From the NCBI GenBank assembly GCA_039026975.1, contig JBCCLI010000173.1, positions 1 through 12,788 of the forward strand: a DNA stretch of 12,788 nt, in the 5' to 3' direction. The notes under the pieces are model-generated. The model was not told where the DNA came from. It was given only the letters and a program-made list of their open reading frames with translations, and searched no databases. Positions 8,245 through 12,788 of the stretch are shown here, piece by piece (position 1 is the stretch's first letter; each line of letters starts with the position of its first letter). Both the position numbers and the translations under genes were made by a program. The DNA is from JBCBKZ01 sp039026975 (GTDB lineage Bacteria > Bacteroidota > Bacteroidia > J057).

Positions 8245-8733
8245 ATGCCAGCAAATTTGGATGTAGATAAACTGGACTTGCAGATTCTCTCCTTATTGAT
8301 GGAAGATGCGCAAATGCCATACACAGAGATTGCGAAAAAACTGGTAGTTTCAGGGGGAACTGTACATGTGAGAATGAAGAAACTTACCTCTATGGGGGTA
8401 GTAAGAGGGTCTCATTTAGAAATTCACCCCTCTAAGCTAGGGTATGACATATGTGCATTTGTGGGAATGTTCCTGGAAAAAGGATCCCTGTATAATGATA
8501 TAGTCAAACAACTGGAATCCATAGAAGAAATAACAGAAATACACTACACCACGGGTAGGTATGGGATTTTCATAAAAATCATTAGTAGGAACACCAGAGA
8601 ACTCAGGTCCGTGCTGAATGATAAGATTCAGCCCATAGAAGGGATCCAACGGACGGAAACCTTTATTTCTTTAGAAGAAAGTATGAAAAGGCCTATAAAG
8701 ATTCTGGATGACCAGATCACCGTAGATGGCTAA
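8245..8733 (+). CDS. Lrp/AsnC family transcriptional regulator
   Basis: A 162-residue DNA-binding regulator. Residues 6-60 form the AsnC-type winged helix-turn-helix (LDLQILSLLMEDAQMPYTEIAKKLVVSGGTVHVRMKKLTSMGVV). The C-terminal part is the alpha-beta RAM/AsnC_trans_reg ligand-binding domain (GYDICAFVGMFLEKGSLYNDIVKQL, then ITEIHYTTGRYGIFIKI), which in this family forms octamers and binds amino acids or other small effectors. The length and both domains are complete. The gene stands alone between the 335-residue gene and a strong bidirectional terminator that starts 25 bases after its stop codon. Lrp-family genes are commonly autoregulated, but no operator can be defined here. Which ligand it senses and which genes it controls cannot be told from the sequence. 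Confidence 0.93.
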   Translation: MPANLDVDKLDLQILSLLMEDAQMPYTEIAKKLVVSGGTVHVRMKKLTSMGVVRGSHLEIHPSKLGYDICAFVGMFLEKGSLYNDIVKQLESIEEITEIHYTTGRYGIFIKIISRNTRELRSVLNDKIQPIEGIQRTETFISLEESMKRPIKILDDQITVDG

Positions 8734-8758
8734 ATGAATAGTGAGAATATAAAAACGG

Positions 8759-8785
8759 AAAAGCCTCCTTAGTAGGAGGCTTTTT
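8759..8785. terminator. Bidirectional rho-independent terminator
   Basis: AAAAGCCTCC (8759-8768) pairs perfectly with GGAGGCTTTT (8775-8784), and T8769-A8774 adds a further pair around a tetraloop. The stem is GC-rich with a T run on either strand, so it can end lrp from the left and the minus-strand tRNA-like RNA from the right. The RNA's predicted 3' base is only two bases away, at 8787. Confidence 0.93.
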
Positions 8786-8786
8786 G

Positions 8787-8897
8787 CTGTAGGGGAAGGA
8801 TTCGAACCTTCACGAGGTGGTTAGATCACAAGTGATTTTATCCCTAGCCCTCGCCCCCGAGACAAGAGGGTATGGCTGCCAGTTTCATCACCCTACA
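8787..8897 (-). tRNA. Atypical class II tRNA-like RNA, anticodon uncertain
   Basis: Read on the minus strand, the 111-nt RNA has a perfect 7-bp acceptor stem (TGTAGGG with CCCTACA, extendable to 8 bp by the outer C-G) and TG at positions 8-9. It has a Leu-like D arm (ATG, loop AAACTGGCAGC, CAT) and a perfect T arm (GAAGG, TTCGAAT, CCTTC). The base after the acceptor stem is G, and CCA is not encoded. The middle is abnormal. One fold pairs CCCTC with GGGGG around TTGTCTC (nominal anticodon GTC, unexpected in a class II tRNA) and leaves a 42-nt variable region closed by CGAGG/CCTCG. A competing fold pairs CCCTC with GAGGG and leaves a 13-nt loop. Own promoter and terminator suggest it is transcribed. 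It could be a variant tRNA, a tRNA-derived regulatory RNA or a decaying tRNA-Leu. The tRNA-like fold is well supported; decoding ability is not. Confidence 0.65.
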
Positions 8898-8902
8898 GTA
8901 TG

Positions 8903-8951
8903 TCAACAGAACTTAATAACCTTCATCACTATCATTCCCTTCATCTGTTGA
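8903..8951. repeat. 8-bp inverted repeat at the start of the tRNA-like transcription unit
   Basis: TCAACAGA (8903-8910) and TCTGTTGA (8944-8951) are exact reverse complements separated by 33 bases. The outer arm overlaps the predicted minus-strand transcription start near 8947 and the inner arm ends just before the tRNA-like sequence. It could be an operator or a 5'-leader stem. Chance occurrence is possible. Confidence 0.4.
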
Positions 8952-8953
8952 TA

Positions 8954-8985
8954 CAAATGTATATGAGCCCCCTGAGTATTACAAA
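8954..8985 (-). promoter_or_regulatory. Near-consensus promoter for the tRNA-like RNA
   Basis: On the minus strand, TTTG (8985-8982) and TACATTTG (8961-8954) are exact matches to the Bacteroidota -33 and -7 boxes, separated by 20 bases (usual spacing about 19). Transcription should begin near 8947, giving a leader of about 50 bases before the tRNA-like part. The upstream side is extremely AT-rich, as expected for a strong stable-RNA promoter. Confidence 0.7.
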
Positions 8986-9004
8986 TATTTTAATAAAAAT
9001 ATTT
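8983..9004. repeat. AT-only inverted repeat, possible UP element
   Basis: AAATATTTT (8983-8991) and AAAATATTT (8996-9004) form a perfect 9-bp inverted repeat with a 4-base centre. It lies directly upstream of the minus-strand -33 box, where A/T tracts can bind the RNA polymerase alpha subunit. The AT-rich tract continues to about 9060; no gene is seen in it. Confidence 0.35.
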
Positions 9005-9096
9005 TATTTTTATGTTTTTGTTAAAAAATAGACTATTTATTGATAATCGTCAAAAAAATAGAGGGTTTACCCAGCTGTTTTTGAGAATTTTTTATC

Positions 9097-9110
9097 GAGA
9101 ATTCATTCTC
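9097..9110. repeat. Short hairpin GAGAAT-TC-ATTCTC upstream of trmD
   Basis: A perfect 6-bp inverted repeat around two bases. Another copy of GAGAAT lies at 9083-9088 and could pair with the same right arm, so two alternative hairpins are possible. No T run follows, so it is not a normal terminator. Between 9005 and 9302 I see no protein gene. Confidence 0.3.
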
Positions 9111-9136
9111 CCTATAATTATATATACCCTAAAGAT

Positions 9137-9249
9137 TATAGCTAGTAGATGTTCTGCCGTAAAAGAAGTTAGCTAACTCACAATCATAGAAGAAATTACT
9201 TTTAAAAAGGGTATGTATTTGTTCTATCTACTGTGTACAGCTAGCTATA
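9137..9249 (+). repeat. Long-range inverted repeat in the trmD upstream region
   Basis: The 14-base arm 9137-9150 is complementary to two blocks, ATCTACT (9226-9232) and AGCTATA (9243-9249), with a 10-base bulge between them. If transcribed, this would enclose about 75 bases containing the palindrome at 9167-9178. It could structure the trmD leader; the transcription start here is unknown. Confidence 0.35.
9167..9178. repeat. 12-bp perfect palindrome AGTTAGCTAACT
   Basis: A perfect palindrome 125 bases before trmD. Its TAGCTA core recurs in the flanking arms at 9139-9144 and 9242-9247, so three TAGCTA-type sites fall within about 110 bases. It could be an operator for a dimeric regulator, but no regulator can be assigned. 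Confidence 0.35.
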
Positions 9250-9302
9250 TAATTGAGTAGCAGGGATAGGTATCATAGGTAAGACGTACATTGTAATCCA
9301 TT

Positions 9303-9989
9303 ATGGTAAGAATAGATATTATATCCTGCGTTCCTGAATTATTAGAGAGCCCCCTCAAGCACAGCATCCTGAAAAGAGCCCAGGATAAGGAGTTACTACA
9401 AGTGGTGGTCCATAATCTTCGTGATTACACCTCTAATAAGCACAGGCAAATAGATGATTATCCCTATGGAGGAGGAGGGGGAATGGTGCTAAAAATAGAG
9501 CCTATAGCTAATCTGGTAAGACATTTGAGTAAGGAACGTACCTACGATGAGAAGATTTACATGACTCCTGATGGGGCTCCTTTCCACCAAAGTATGGCTA
9601 ATCAACTTTCCATGGCCACTAACCTGATGATCCTGGCAGGGCATTATAAAGGAATAGATCAGCGGGCAAGGGACCTTTTCTTTACTAAAGAAATATCCAT
9701 AGGAGACTATGTGTTATCTGGGGGAGAATTACCTGCACTTATCTTAGTAGATGCCATAGGGAGATTAATTCCAGGTGTACTGGGAGATGAGGCCTCTGCT
9801 CTTAATGATTCTTTCCAGGATGCTTTACTAGATGCGCCAGTATATACAAGACCTCCTGATTTTGAGGGGAGTAAAGTACCAGAGGTACTACTTTCAGGGC
9901 ATTTTCAAAACATTGCTAGCTGGCGGGAACAGCAGTCTATAGAAAAGACAGAACGGCTAAGACCAGATATCTTGCAGGGGGAGGAATAA
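9303..9989 (+). CDS. trmD: tRNA (guanine-N1)-methyltransferase TrmD
   Basis: A 228-residue SPOUT-class enzyme that methylates N1 of G37 in tRNAs with G at position 36 (Leu, Pro and some Arg species), using S-adenosylmethionine, to prevent frameshifting. The sequence shows the family's conserved blocks: RIDIISCVPELLESP, HNLRDYTSNKHRQIDDYPYGGGGGMV, and the trefoil-knot cofactor site. The knot site consists of GHYKGID (113-119) and SIGDYVLSGGE (132-142), followed by RLIPGVLGDEASALNDSFQD. The C-terminus has YTRPPDFEG...VPEVLLSGHF...W and ends at RRPDIL-like RLRPDIL. Length is normal for the family. It precedes rplS by 69 bases as in many bacteria, although rpsP and rimM are not next to it here. 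The ATG at 9303 fits the conserved N-terminus. The upstream 300 bases hold AT-rich repeats and no convincing complete promoter. Confidence 0.97.
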   Translation: MVRIDIISCVPELLESPLKHSILKRAQDKELLQVVVHNLRDYTSNKHRQIDDYPYGGGGGMVLKIEPIANLVRHLSKERTYDEKIYMTPDGAPFHQSMANQLSMATNLMILAGHYKGIDQRARDLFFTKEISIGDYVLSGGELPALILVDAIGRLIPGVLGDEASALNDSFQDALLDAPVYTRPPDFEGSKVPEVLLSGHFQNIASWREQQSIEKTERLRPDILQGEE

Positions 9990-10003
9990 TTTTAGGAGGA
10001 ATC

Positions 10004-10034
10004 TTTGTAAAAAAATATTAAACAACTATCTTTG
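10004..10034 (+). promoter_or_regulatory. Consensus promoter for rplS
   Basis: TTTG (10004-10007), a 19-base spacer and TATCTTTG (10027-10034) match the Bacteroidota housekeeping consensus exactly. Transcription should start near 10041, about 18 bases before the rplS ATG. rplS can therefore be expressed independently of trmD. The in-frame TTG at 10032 falls inside the -7 box and cannot be the start. Confidence 0.85.
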
Positions 10035-10058
10035 CAGTCCGTCAAAAAAGGGATTGTC

Positions 10059-10403
10059 ATGGAAGATTTAGTAAAGCTGGTACAAGCTGAATATTTACAG
10101 GAAGATGTTCCATCCTTCAAAGCAGGTGATACAGTGAATGTACACGTAAGAATTAAAGAGGGGAATAAGGAGCGTGTTCAGCAGTATAAAGGTGTATGTA
10201 TCCAGCGCAGAGGTGCAGGGAGTACAGAAACCTTTACCGTTAGGAAAATCTCTAATGGAGTAGGGGTAGAGAGAATCTTTCCCATCCACTCTCCCTCCAT
10301 TGATAAGATAGATGTATTGAGAAGAGGAAAAGTGAGAAGAGCCCGACTTTTCTATCTGAGAGATAAGATAGGTAAGAAGGCGAGAATAAAAGAATTAAAG
10401 TAG
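10059..10403 (+). CDS. rplS: 50S ribosomal protein L19
   Basis: A 114-residue ribosomal protein of the large subunit, located at the interface with the 30S subunit. It matches L19 over its whole length: DVPSFKAGDTVNVHVRIKEGNKERVQQYKGVCI, then the diagnostic FTVRKISNGVGVERIFPIHSPSIDKIDVLRRGKVRRARLFYLRDKIGKKARIKE. ATG 10059 gives a protein of normal length; a longer reading from TTG 10032 would begin inside the promoter. The start has no clear Shine-Dalgarno sequence, as is usual in Bacteroidota. It lies after trmD and before the tRNA cluster and has its own promoter, so it may be made both from a trmD transcript and alone. Confidence 0.97.
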   Translation: MEDLVKLVQAEYLQEDVPSFKAGDTVNVHVRIKEGNKERVQQYKGVCIQRRGAGSTETFTVRKISNGVGVERIFPIHSPSIDKIDVLRRGKVRRARLFYLRDKIGKKARIKELK

Positions 10404-10427
10404 GAGATAAATATTTAGGAATCTCCT
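10402..10427 (+). terminator. Weak hairpin after rplS
   Basis: AGGAGAT (10402-10408, overlapping the stop codon) pairs with ATCTCCT (10421-10427) around a 12-base loop. Only a short, interrupted T-rich stretch follows, so termination may be partial or the hairpin may only protect the 3' end. Confidence 0.4.
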
Positions 10428-10520
10428 TCATTTATAGAAAGTTTCTTGGTTAATTTGCTCCCCTAAAAATTTACAGATAGGTGTAAGGGAGTAGTGGCCG
10501 AAAGATCTTTTTCATGTTAT

Positions 10521-10594
10521 GCCGGTGTAGCTCAGTTGGCCAGAGCAGCTGATTTGTAATCAGCGGGTCGGCGGTTCGAATCCGTCCACCGGCT
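10521..10594 (+). tRNA. tRNA-Thr(TGT)
   Basis: A complete 74-nt cloverleaf: acceptor GCCGGTG/CACCGGC, and anticodon stem GCTGA/TCAGC with loop TTTGTAA, so the anticodon is TGT (reads ACA and related Thr codons). The T loop is TTCGAAT. The 3' CCA is not encoded. First tRNA of the four-gene cluster before tuf. Confidence 0.97.
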
Positions 10595-10617
10595 CCGGGA
10601 AAGTTTGTAGCACTCTT

Positions 10618-10634
10618 TTTATAGATACTATAAA
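10618..10634 (+). repeat. AT-rich hairpin between tRNA-Thr and tRNA-Tyr
   Basis: TTTATAG (10618-10624) and CTATAAA (10628-10634) form a perfect 7-bp stem with a 3-base loop in the 70-base spacer between two tRNAs. It may mark a processing site; it is too weak and lacks a T tail for a terminator. Confidence 0.3.
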
Positions 10635-10664
10635 TAAGAAATTTAAGCAGACTGTCCTTCAATC

Positions 10665-10749
10665 GGGGAGATACCGAAGCGGTCAAACGGGGCAGACTGT
10701 AAATCTGTTGATTATATCTTCGTAGGTTCGAATCCTGCTCTCCCCACCA
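10665..10749 (+). tRNA. tRNA-Tyr(GTA)
   Basis: A class II tRNA with acceptor GGGGAGA/TCTCCCC and anticodon stem GCAGA/TCTGT (one G-T pair). The loop CTGTAAA gives anticodon GTA. A long variable arm follows (about 10713-10727), then T loop TTCGAAT. It is followed directly by ACCA, so it is the only tRNA in this window with an encoded CCA end (10747-10749). Confidence 0.97.
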
Positions 10750-10786
10750 GGATTTTGTTCTTTTAAAAAATAGTTTGTGGAAACAG

Positions 10787-10859
10787 GCGGGAGTAGCTCA
10801 GTTGGTAGAGCATCAGCCTTCCAAGCTGAGGGTCGCGGGTTCGAGTCTCGTCTCCCGCT
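10787..10859 (+). tRNA. tRNA-Gly(TCC)
   Basis: A complete 73-nt cloverleaf: acceptor GCGGGAG/CTCCCGC, and anticodon stem TCAGC/GCTGA with loop CTTCCAA, so the anticodon is TCC. The T loop is TTCGAGT. CCA is not encoded. Only six bases separate it from the next tRNA, so they must be processed from one transcript. Confidence 0.97.
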
Positions 10860-10865
10860 CTTTTA

Positions 10866-10938
<73 letters not shown>

Positions 10939-10996
10939 CTCCACAAGCTTACTTTCAATAATTATTAGCTAAACGCAGTAATTTGTACTATTAGAG

Positions 10997-12193
10997 ATGG
11001 CAAAAGAAACCTTTCAACGCACCAAACCCCACGTGAACATTGGAACAATCGGGCACGTGGACCATGGTAAAACTACGCTCACCGCAGCAATCACTACAGT
11101 TCTTGCTAAAAAAGGTGGAGCAGAATTACGCTCTTTCGATTCTATCGATAACGCTCCTGAAGAAAAAGAGCGTGGGATTACTATTAACACTTCTCATGTT
11201 GAGTATGAAACTGAGAACCGTCACTACGCACACGTAGACTGTCCTGGACACGCTGACTATGTGAAAAACATGGTAACTGGTGCTGCTCAGATGGATGGAG
11301 CTATTATTGTGGTTGCTGGAACTGACGGTCCTATGCCTCAGACTCGTGAGCACATCCTACTTGCCAGACAGGTAGGAGTACCTGCATTGGTAGTATTCAT
11401 TAACAAAGTTGACATTGTTGATGATGAAGAGCTTCTGGAACTTGTTGAATTGGAAGTACGTGAGCTACTAAGCGCTTATGAGTTCCCTGGAGATGATATT
11501 CCTGTCGTTATGGGATCAGCCCTGGGTGCATTGAACGGCGAGGCTCAGTGGGAAGAAAAAGTGCTTGAGCTAATGTCAAGTGTAGATGAGTTCATACCTA
11601 CACCTGAGCGTGATGTGGATAAAGACTTCCTCATGCCTGTAGAGGATGTGTTCTCTATCACTGGTCGTGGTACCGTGGCTACAGGAAGAATAGAAAGAGG
11701 AGTAATCAACTCTGGTGATCCTGTAGAGATTATCGGATTGAGAGATAAAGAAGAGAAGCCCATGACTTCTACTATCACAGGGGTGGAGATGTTCCGTAAA
11801 ATCCTTGATAGAGGTGAAGCTGGTGATAACGTAGGTCTTCTTCTACGTGGGGTAGAAAAAACAGCTATCAAGCGCGGGATGGTAATTGCTAAGCCTAGTA
11901 GTGTGAATCCTCACATGAAGTTCAAGGCTGAGATTTATGTATTGAGTAAAGATGAAGGAGGACGTCATACCCCTTTCTTTACTAACTACCGTCCTCAGTT
12001 CTACTTCAGAACCACTGATGTAACGGGAGTAGTTTCTCTTCCTGATGGAGTAGACATGGTAATGCCTGGGGATAACGTCACTATTAATGTTGATCTTATC
12101 TACCCAATTGCAATGGAAAAAGGTCTTCGTTTTGCGATCCGTGAAGGTGGCCGTACTATTGGTGCCGGTCAGGTAGTAGAGATCGTAGAATAA
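10997..12193 (+). CDS. tuf: Translation elongation factor Tu
   Basis: A 398-residue GTPase that delivers aminoacyl-tRNA to the ribosome. The G domain shows GHVDHGKT (P-loop, residues 19-26), the switch I region EEKERGITINTSHVEYE, DCPGHADY (switch II, near residue 80), NKVD and GSAL. Domains II and III are complete (MPVEDVFSITGRGTVATGRIERG and RPQFYFRTTDVTG through GGRTIGAGQVVEIVE). Length is normal for bacterial EF-Tu. The codon choice is unlike its neighbours: Arg is largely CGT and codons such as AAC, GCT and CTT are frequent, whereas the flanking genes prefer AGA/AGG and ATA. That fits very high expression rather than transfer. The gene follows four tRNAs on the same strand and is probably at least partly co-transcribed with them. 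A hairpin follows 24 bases after the stop codon. Confidence 0.98.
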   Translation: MAKETFQRTKPHVNIGTIGHVDHGKTTLTAAITTVLAKKGGAELRSFDSIDNAPEEKERGITINTSHVEYETENRHYAHVDCPGHADYVKNMVTGAAQMDGAIIVVAGTDGPMPQTREHILLARQVGVPALVVFINKVDIVDDEELLELVELEVRELLSAYEFPGDDIPVVMGSALGALNGEAQWEEKVLELMSSVDEFIPTPERDVDKDFLMPVEDVFSITGRGTVATGRIERGVINSGDPVEIIGLRDKEEKPMTSTITGVEMFRKILDRGEAGDNVGLLLRGVEKTAIKRGMVIAKPSSVNPHMKFKAEIYVLSKDEGGRHTPFFTNYRPQFYFRTTDVTGVVSLPDGVDMVMPGDNVTINVDLIYPIAMEKGLRFAIREGGRTIGAGQVVEIVE

Positions 12194-12217
12194 GGATACC
12201 TAAATATACAGACTAGT

Positions 12218-12250
12218 AGACATTCGGATAAATTCATTATCCGAATGTCT
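12218..12250 (+). terminator. Strong 14-bp hairpin between tuf and tRNA-Trp
   Basis: The arms 12218-12231 and 12237-12250 are perfectly complementary over 14 bp with a 5-base loop. No T run follows (next bases CATATTC), so it is not a textbook rho-independent terminator. It could stabilise the tuf mRNA 3' end, act as an RNase III-type processing site, or terminate partially. Confidence 0.6.
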
Positions 12251-12273
12251 CATATTCAAAAGTCAAGTTACAC

Positions 12274-12346
12274 ACGGGTGTAGCTCAATTGGTAGAGTGG
12301 CGGTCTCCAAAACCGTAGGCTGTGGGTTCGAGTCCTACCACCCGTG
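12274..12346 (+). tRNA. tRNA-Trp(CCA)
   Basis: A complete 73-nt cloverleaf: acceptor ACGGGTG/CACCCGT, and anticodon stem GCGGT/ACCGT with loop CTCCAAA, so the anticodon is CCA. The discriminator base is G, as expected for bacterial tRNA-Trp, and the T loop is TTCGAGT. The 3' CCA is not encoded. It ends only 13 bases before the secE start codon. Confidence 0.97.
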
Positions 12347-12359
12347 CACAAGTAGATAC

Positions 12360-12554
12360 ATGGAAAGACTGAGACAGATCTTCAAAGAGTATTCTGATGA
12401 GTTATTGTACAAAGTGCAGTGGCCTTCATTAGAAGAGCTTCAAAGTAGTACAGTAACGGTACTGATTGCGTCAGTGATGATTGCCTTAATCATCTTCCTG
12501 ATGGATTTTGTGTTTAAATATACGATGGGAGGGCTATATGGCCTTTTCACATAA
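12360..12554 (+). CDS. secE: Preprotein translocase subunit SecE
   Basis: A 64-residue single-span SecE, the clamp subunit that stabilises SecY in the SecYEG channel of the inner membrane. An N-terminal amphipathic helix (residues 1-16) precedes the conserved K18-V-x-W21-P22 motif, and one transmembrane helix spans about 32-52. Most bacteria have this short form; E. coli has three spans. The reading frame is open back into tRNA-Trp (GTG at 12297), but only ATG 12360 gives a SecE-like N-terminus outside the tRNA. The gene starts 13 bases after tRNA-Trp and lies 16 bases before nusG, so secE-nusG is an operon whose transcript must pass through, and be cut from, tRNA-Trp. Confidence 0.95.
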   Translation: MERLRQIFKEYSDELLYKVQWPSLEELQSSTVTVLIASVMIALIIFLMDFVFKYTMGGLYGLFT

Positions 12555-12570
12555 GAAGAGTAATAGGGTG

Positions 12571-12788
12571 ATGGCTAAGGAATGGTATGTCATAAGAGCA
12601 ATTAGTGGGAAAGAGAAAAAAGTGAAGGAGTACCTTGAAAGCGAAATTATTCGCACGGGAATGGAAGCCTATGTAGAGCAAGTGCTTATTCCTACAGAAA
12701 AGGTATTCGAAATGAGGAATGGGAAAAAGAAACTGAGAGAAAGAAACTTTCTGCCTGGTTATATATTGATGGAGTGTGAGATGGTGGC
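12571..12788 (+). CDS. nusG: Transcription termination/antitermination protein NusG, 3' end outside window
   Basis: The first 72 codons are present. WYVIRAISGKEKKVKEYLE, then VEQVLIPTEKVFEMRNGKKKLRERNFLPGYILMECEM, is the NGN domain that binds RNA polymerase across the clamp and promotes processive transcription. The FLPGYIL block is diagnostic. The C-terminal KOW domain, which contacts Rho or ribosomal protein S10, should lie beyond the right edge. The ATG at 12571 follows the secE stop by 16 bases, so the two are translated from one mRNA. The region beyond would be expected to continue with rplK and rplA, but this is not visible here. Confidence 0.96.
   Translation, partial: MAKEWYVIRAISGKEKKVKEYLESEIIRTGMEAYVEQVLIPTEKVFEMRNGKKKLRERNFLPGYILMECEMV

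Noticed and set aside
8787..8897. tmRNA (ssrA) or a tRNA split by an intron
   Set aside because: The RNA is only 111 nt, with a full D arm and no room for an mRNA-like tag domain; known bacterial tRNA introns are group I elements of more than 200 nt. A Sec tRNA was also considered, but the anticodon region has no TCA in a loop and the D stem is only 3 bp.
10979..10985. TAATTTG as a tuf promoter -7 box
   Set aside because: It is one base short of the TAnnTTTG pattern, lacks a -33 box at the right distance and would leave almost no leader before ATG 10997.
12297..12359. Longer secE from GTG 12297
   Set aside because: These codons lie mostly inside tRNA-Trp and the peptide is not SecE-like; SecE homology starts at ATG 12360.

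Overview
The window looks like a chromosomal housekeeping segment of a member of the Bacteroidota, most likely Cytophagales-like (inference). Three things point there: promoters of the form TTTG-N19-TAnnTTTG, best seen before rplS; start codons without clear Shine-Dalgarno sequences; and the gene content, including a secreted GH3/serine-hydrolase fusion, a UbiA-like prenyltransferase and a Zn_peptidase_2-type membrane protease. No insertion sequence, phage gene or CRISPR array is visible.

Layout. Positions 1-2017 hold a minus-strand pair: a class I methyltransferase followed by a secreted M20-type peptidase that runs off the left edge. Divergently, 2181-6174 carries a UbiA-family prenyltransferase and a 993-residue exported GH3 plus beta-lactamase-like fusion. 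A minus-strand membrane zinc protease (6228-6911) converges on it. Next come a 335-residue protein of unknown function with a coiled-coil tail (7102-8109) and an Lrp/AsnC regulator (8245-8733).

The 569-base gap between lrp and trmD is not empty. On the minus strand it encodes a tRNA-like RNA (8787-8897) with its own near-consensus promoter, an AT-rich upstream element and a bidirectional terminator shared with lrp. The RNA has good acceptor, D and T arms, but an abnormal anticodon arm and a variable region of about 42 nt. It is the most unusual object in the window. Nearer trmD lies an AT-rich stretch with nested inverted repeats built on TAGCTA.

From 9303 rightwards everything is translation and secretion machinery on the plus strand: trmD, rplS (with its own promoter), tRNA-Thr(TGT), tRNA-Tyr(GTA), tRNA-Gly(TCC), tRNA-Thr(GGT), tuf, tRNA-Trp(CCA), secE and the start of nusG. 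The order tRNA-Thr-Tyr-Gly-Thr-tuf followed by secE-nusG is the ancient arrangement also seen in the thrU-tyrU-glyT-thrT-tufB region of Escherichia coli. Several longest-possible reading frames start too early; promoters, signal peptides and a tRNA gene fix the true starts of the 335-residue gene, rplS, the GH3 fusion and secE.
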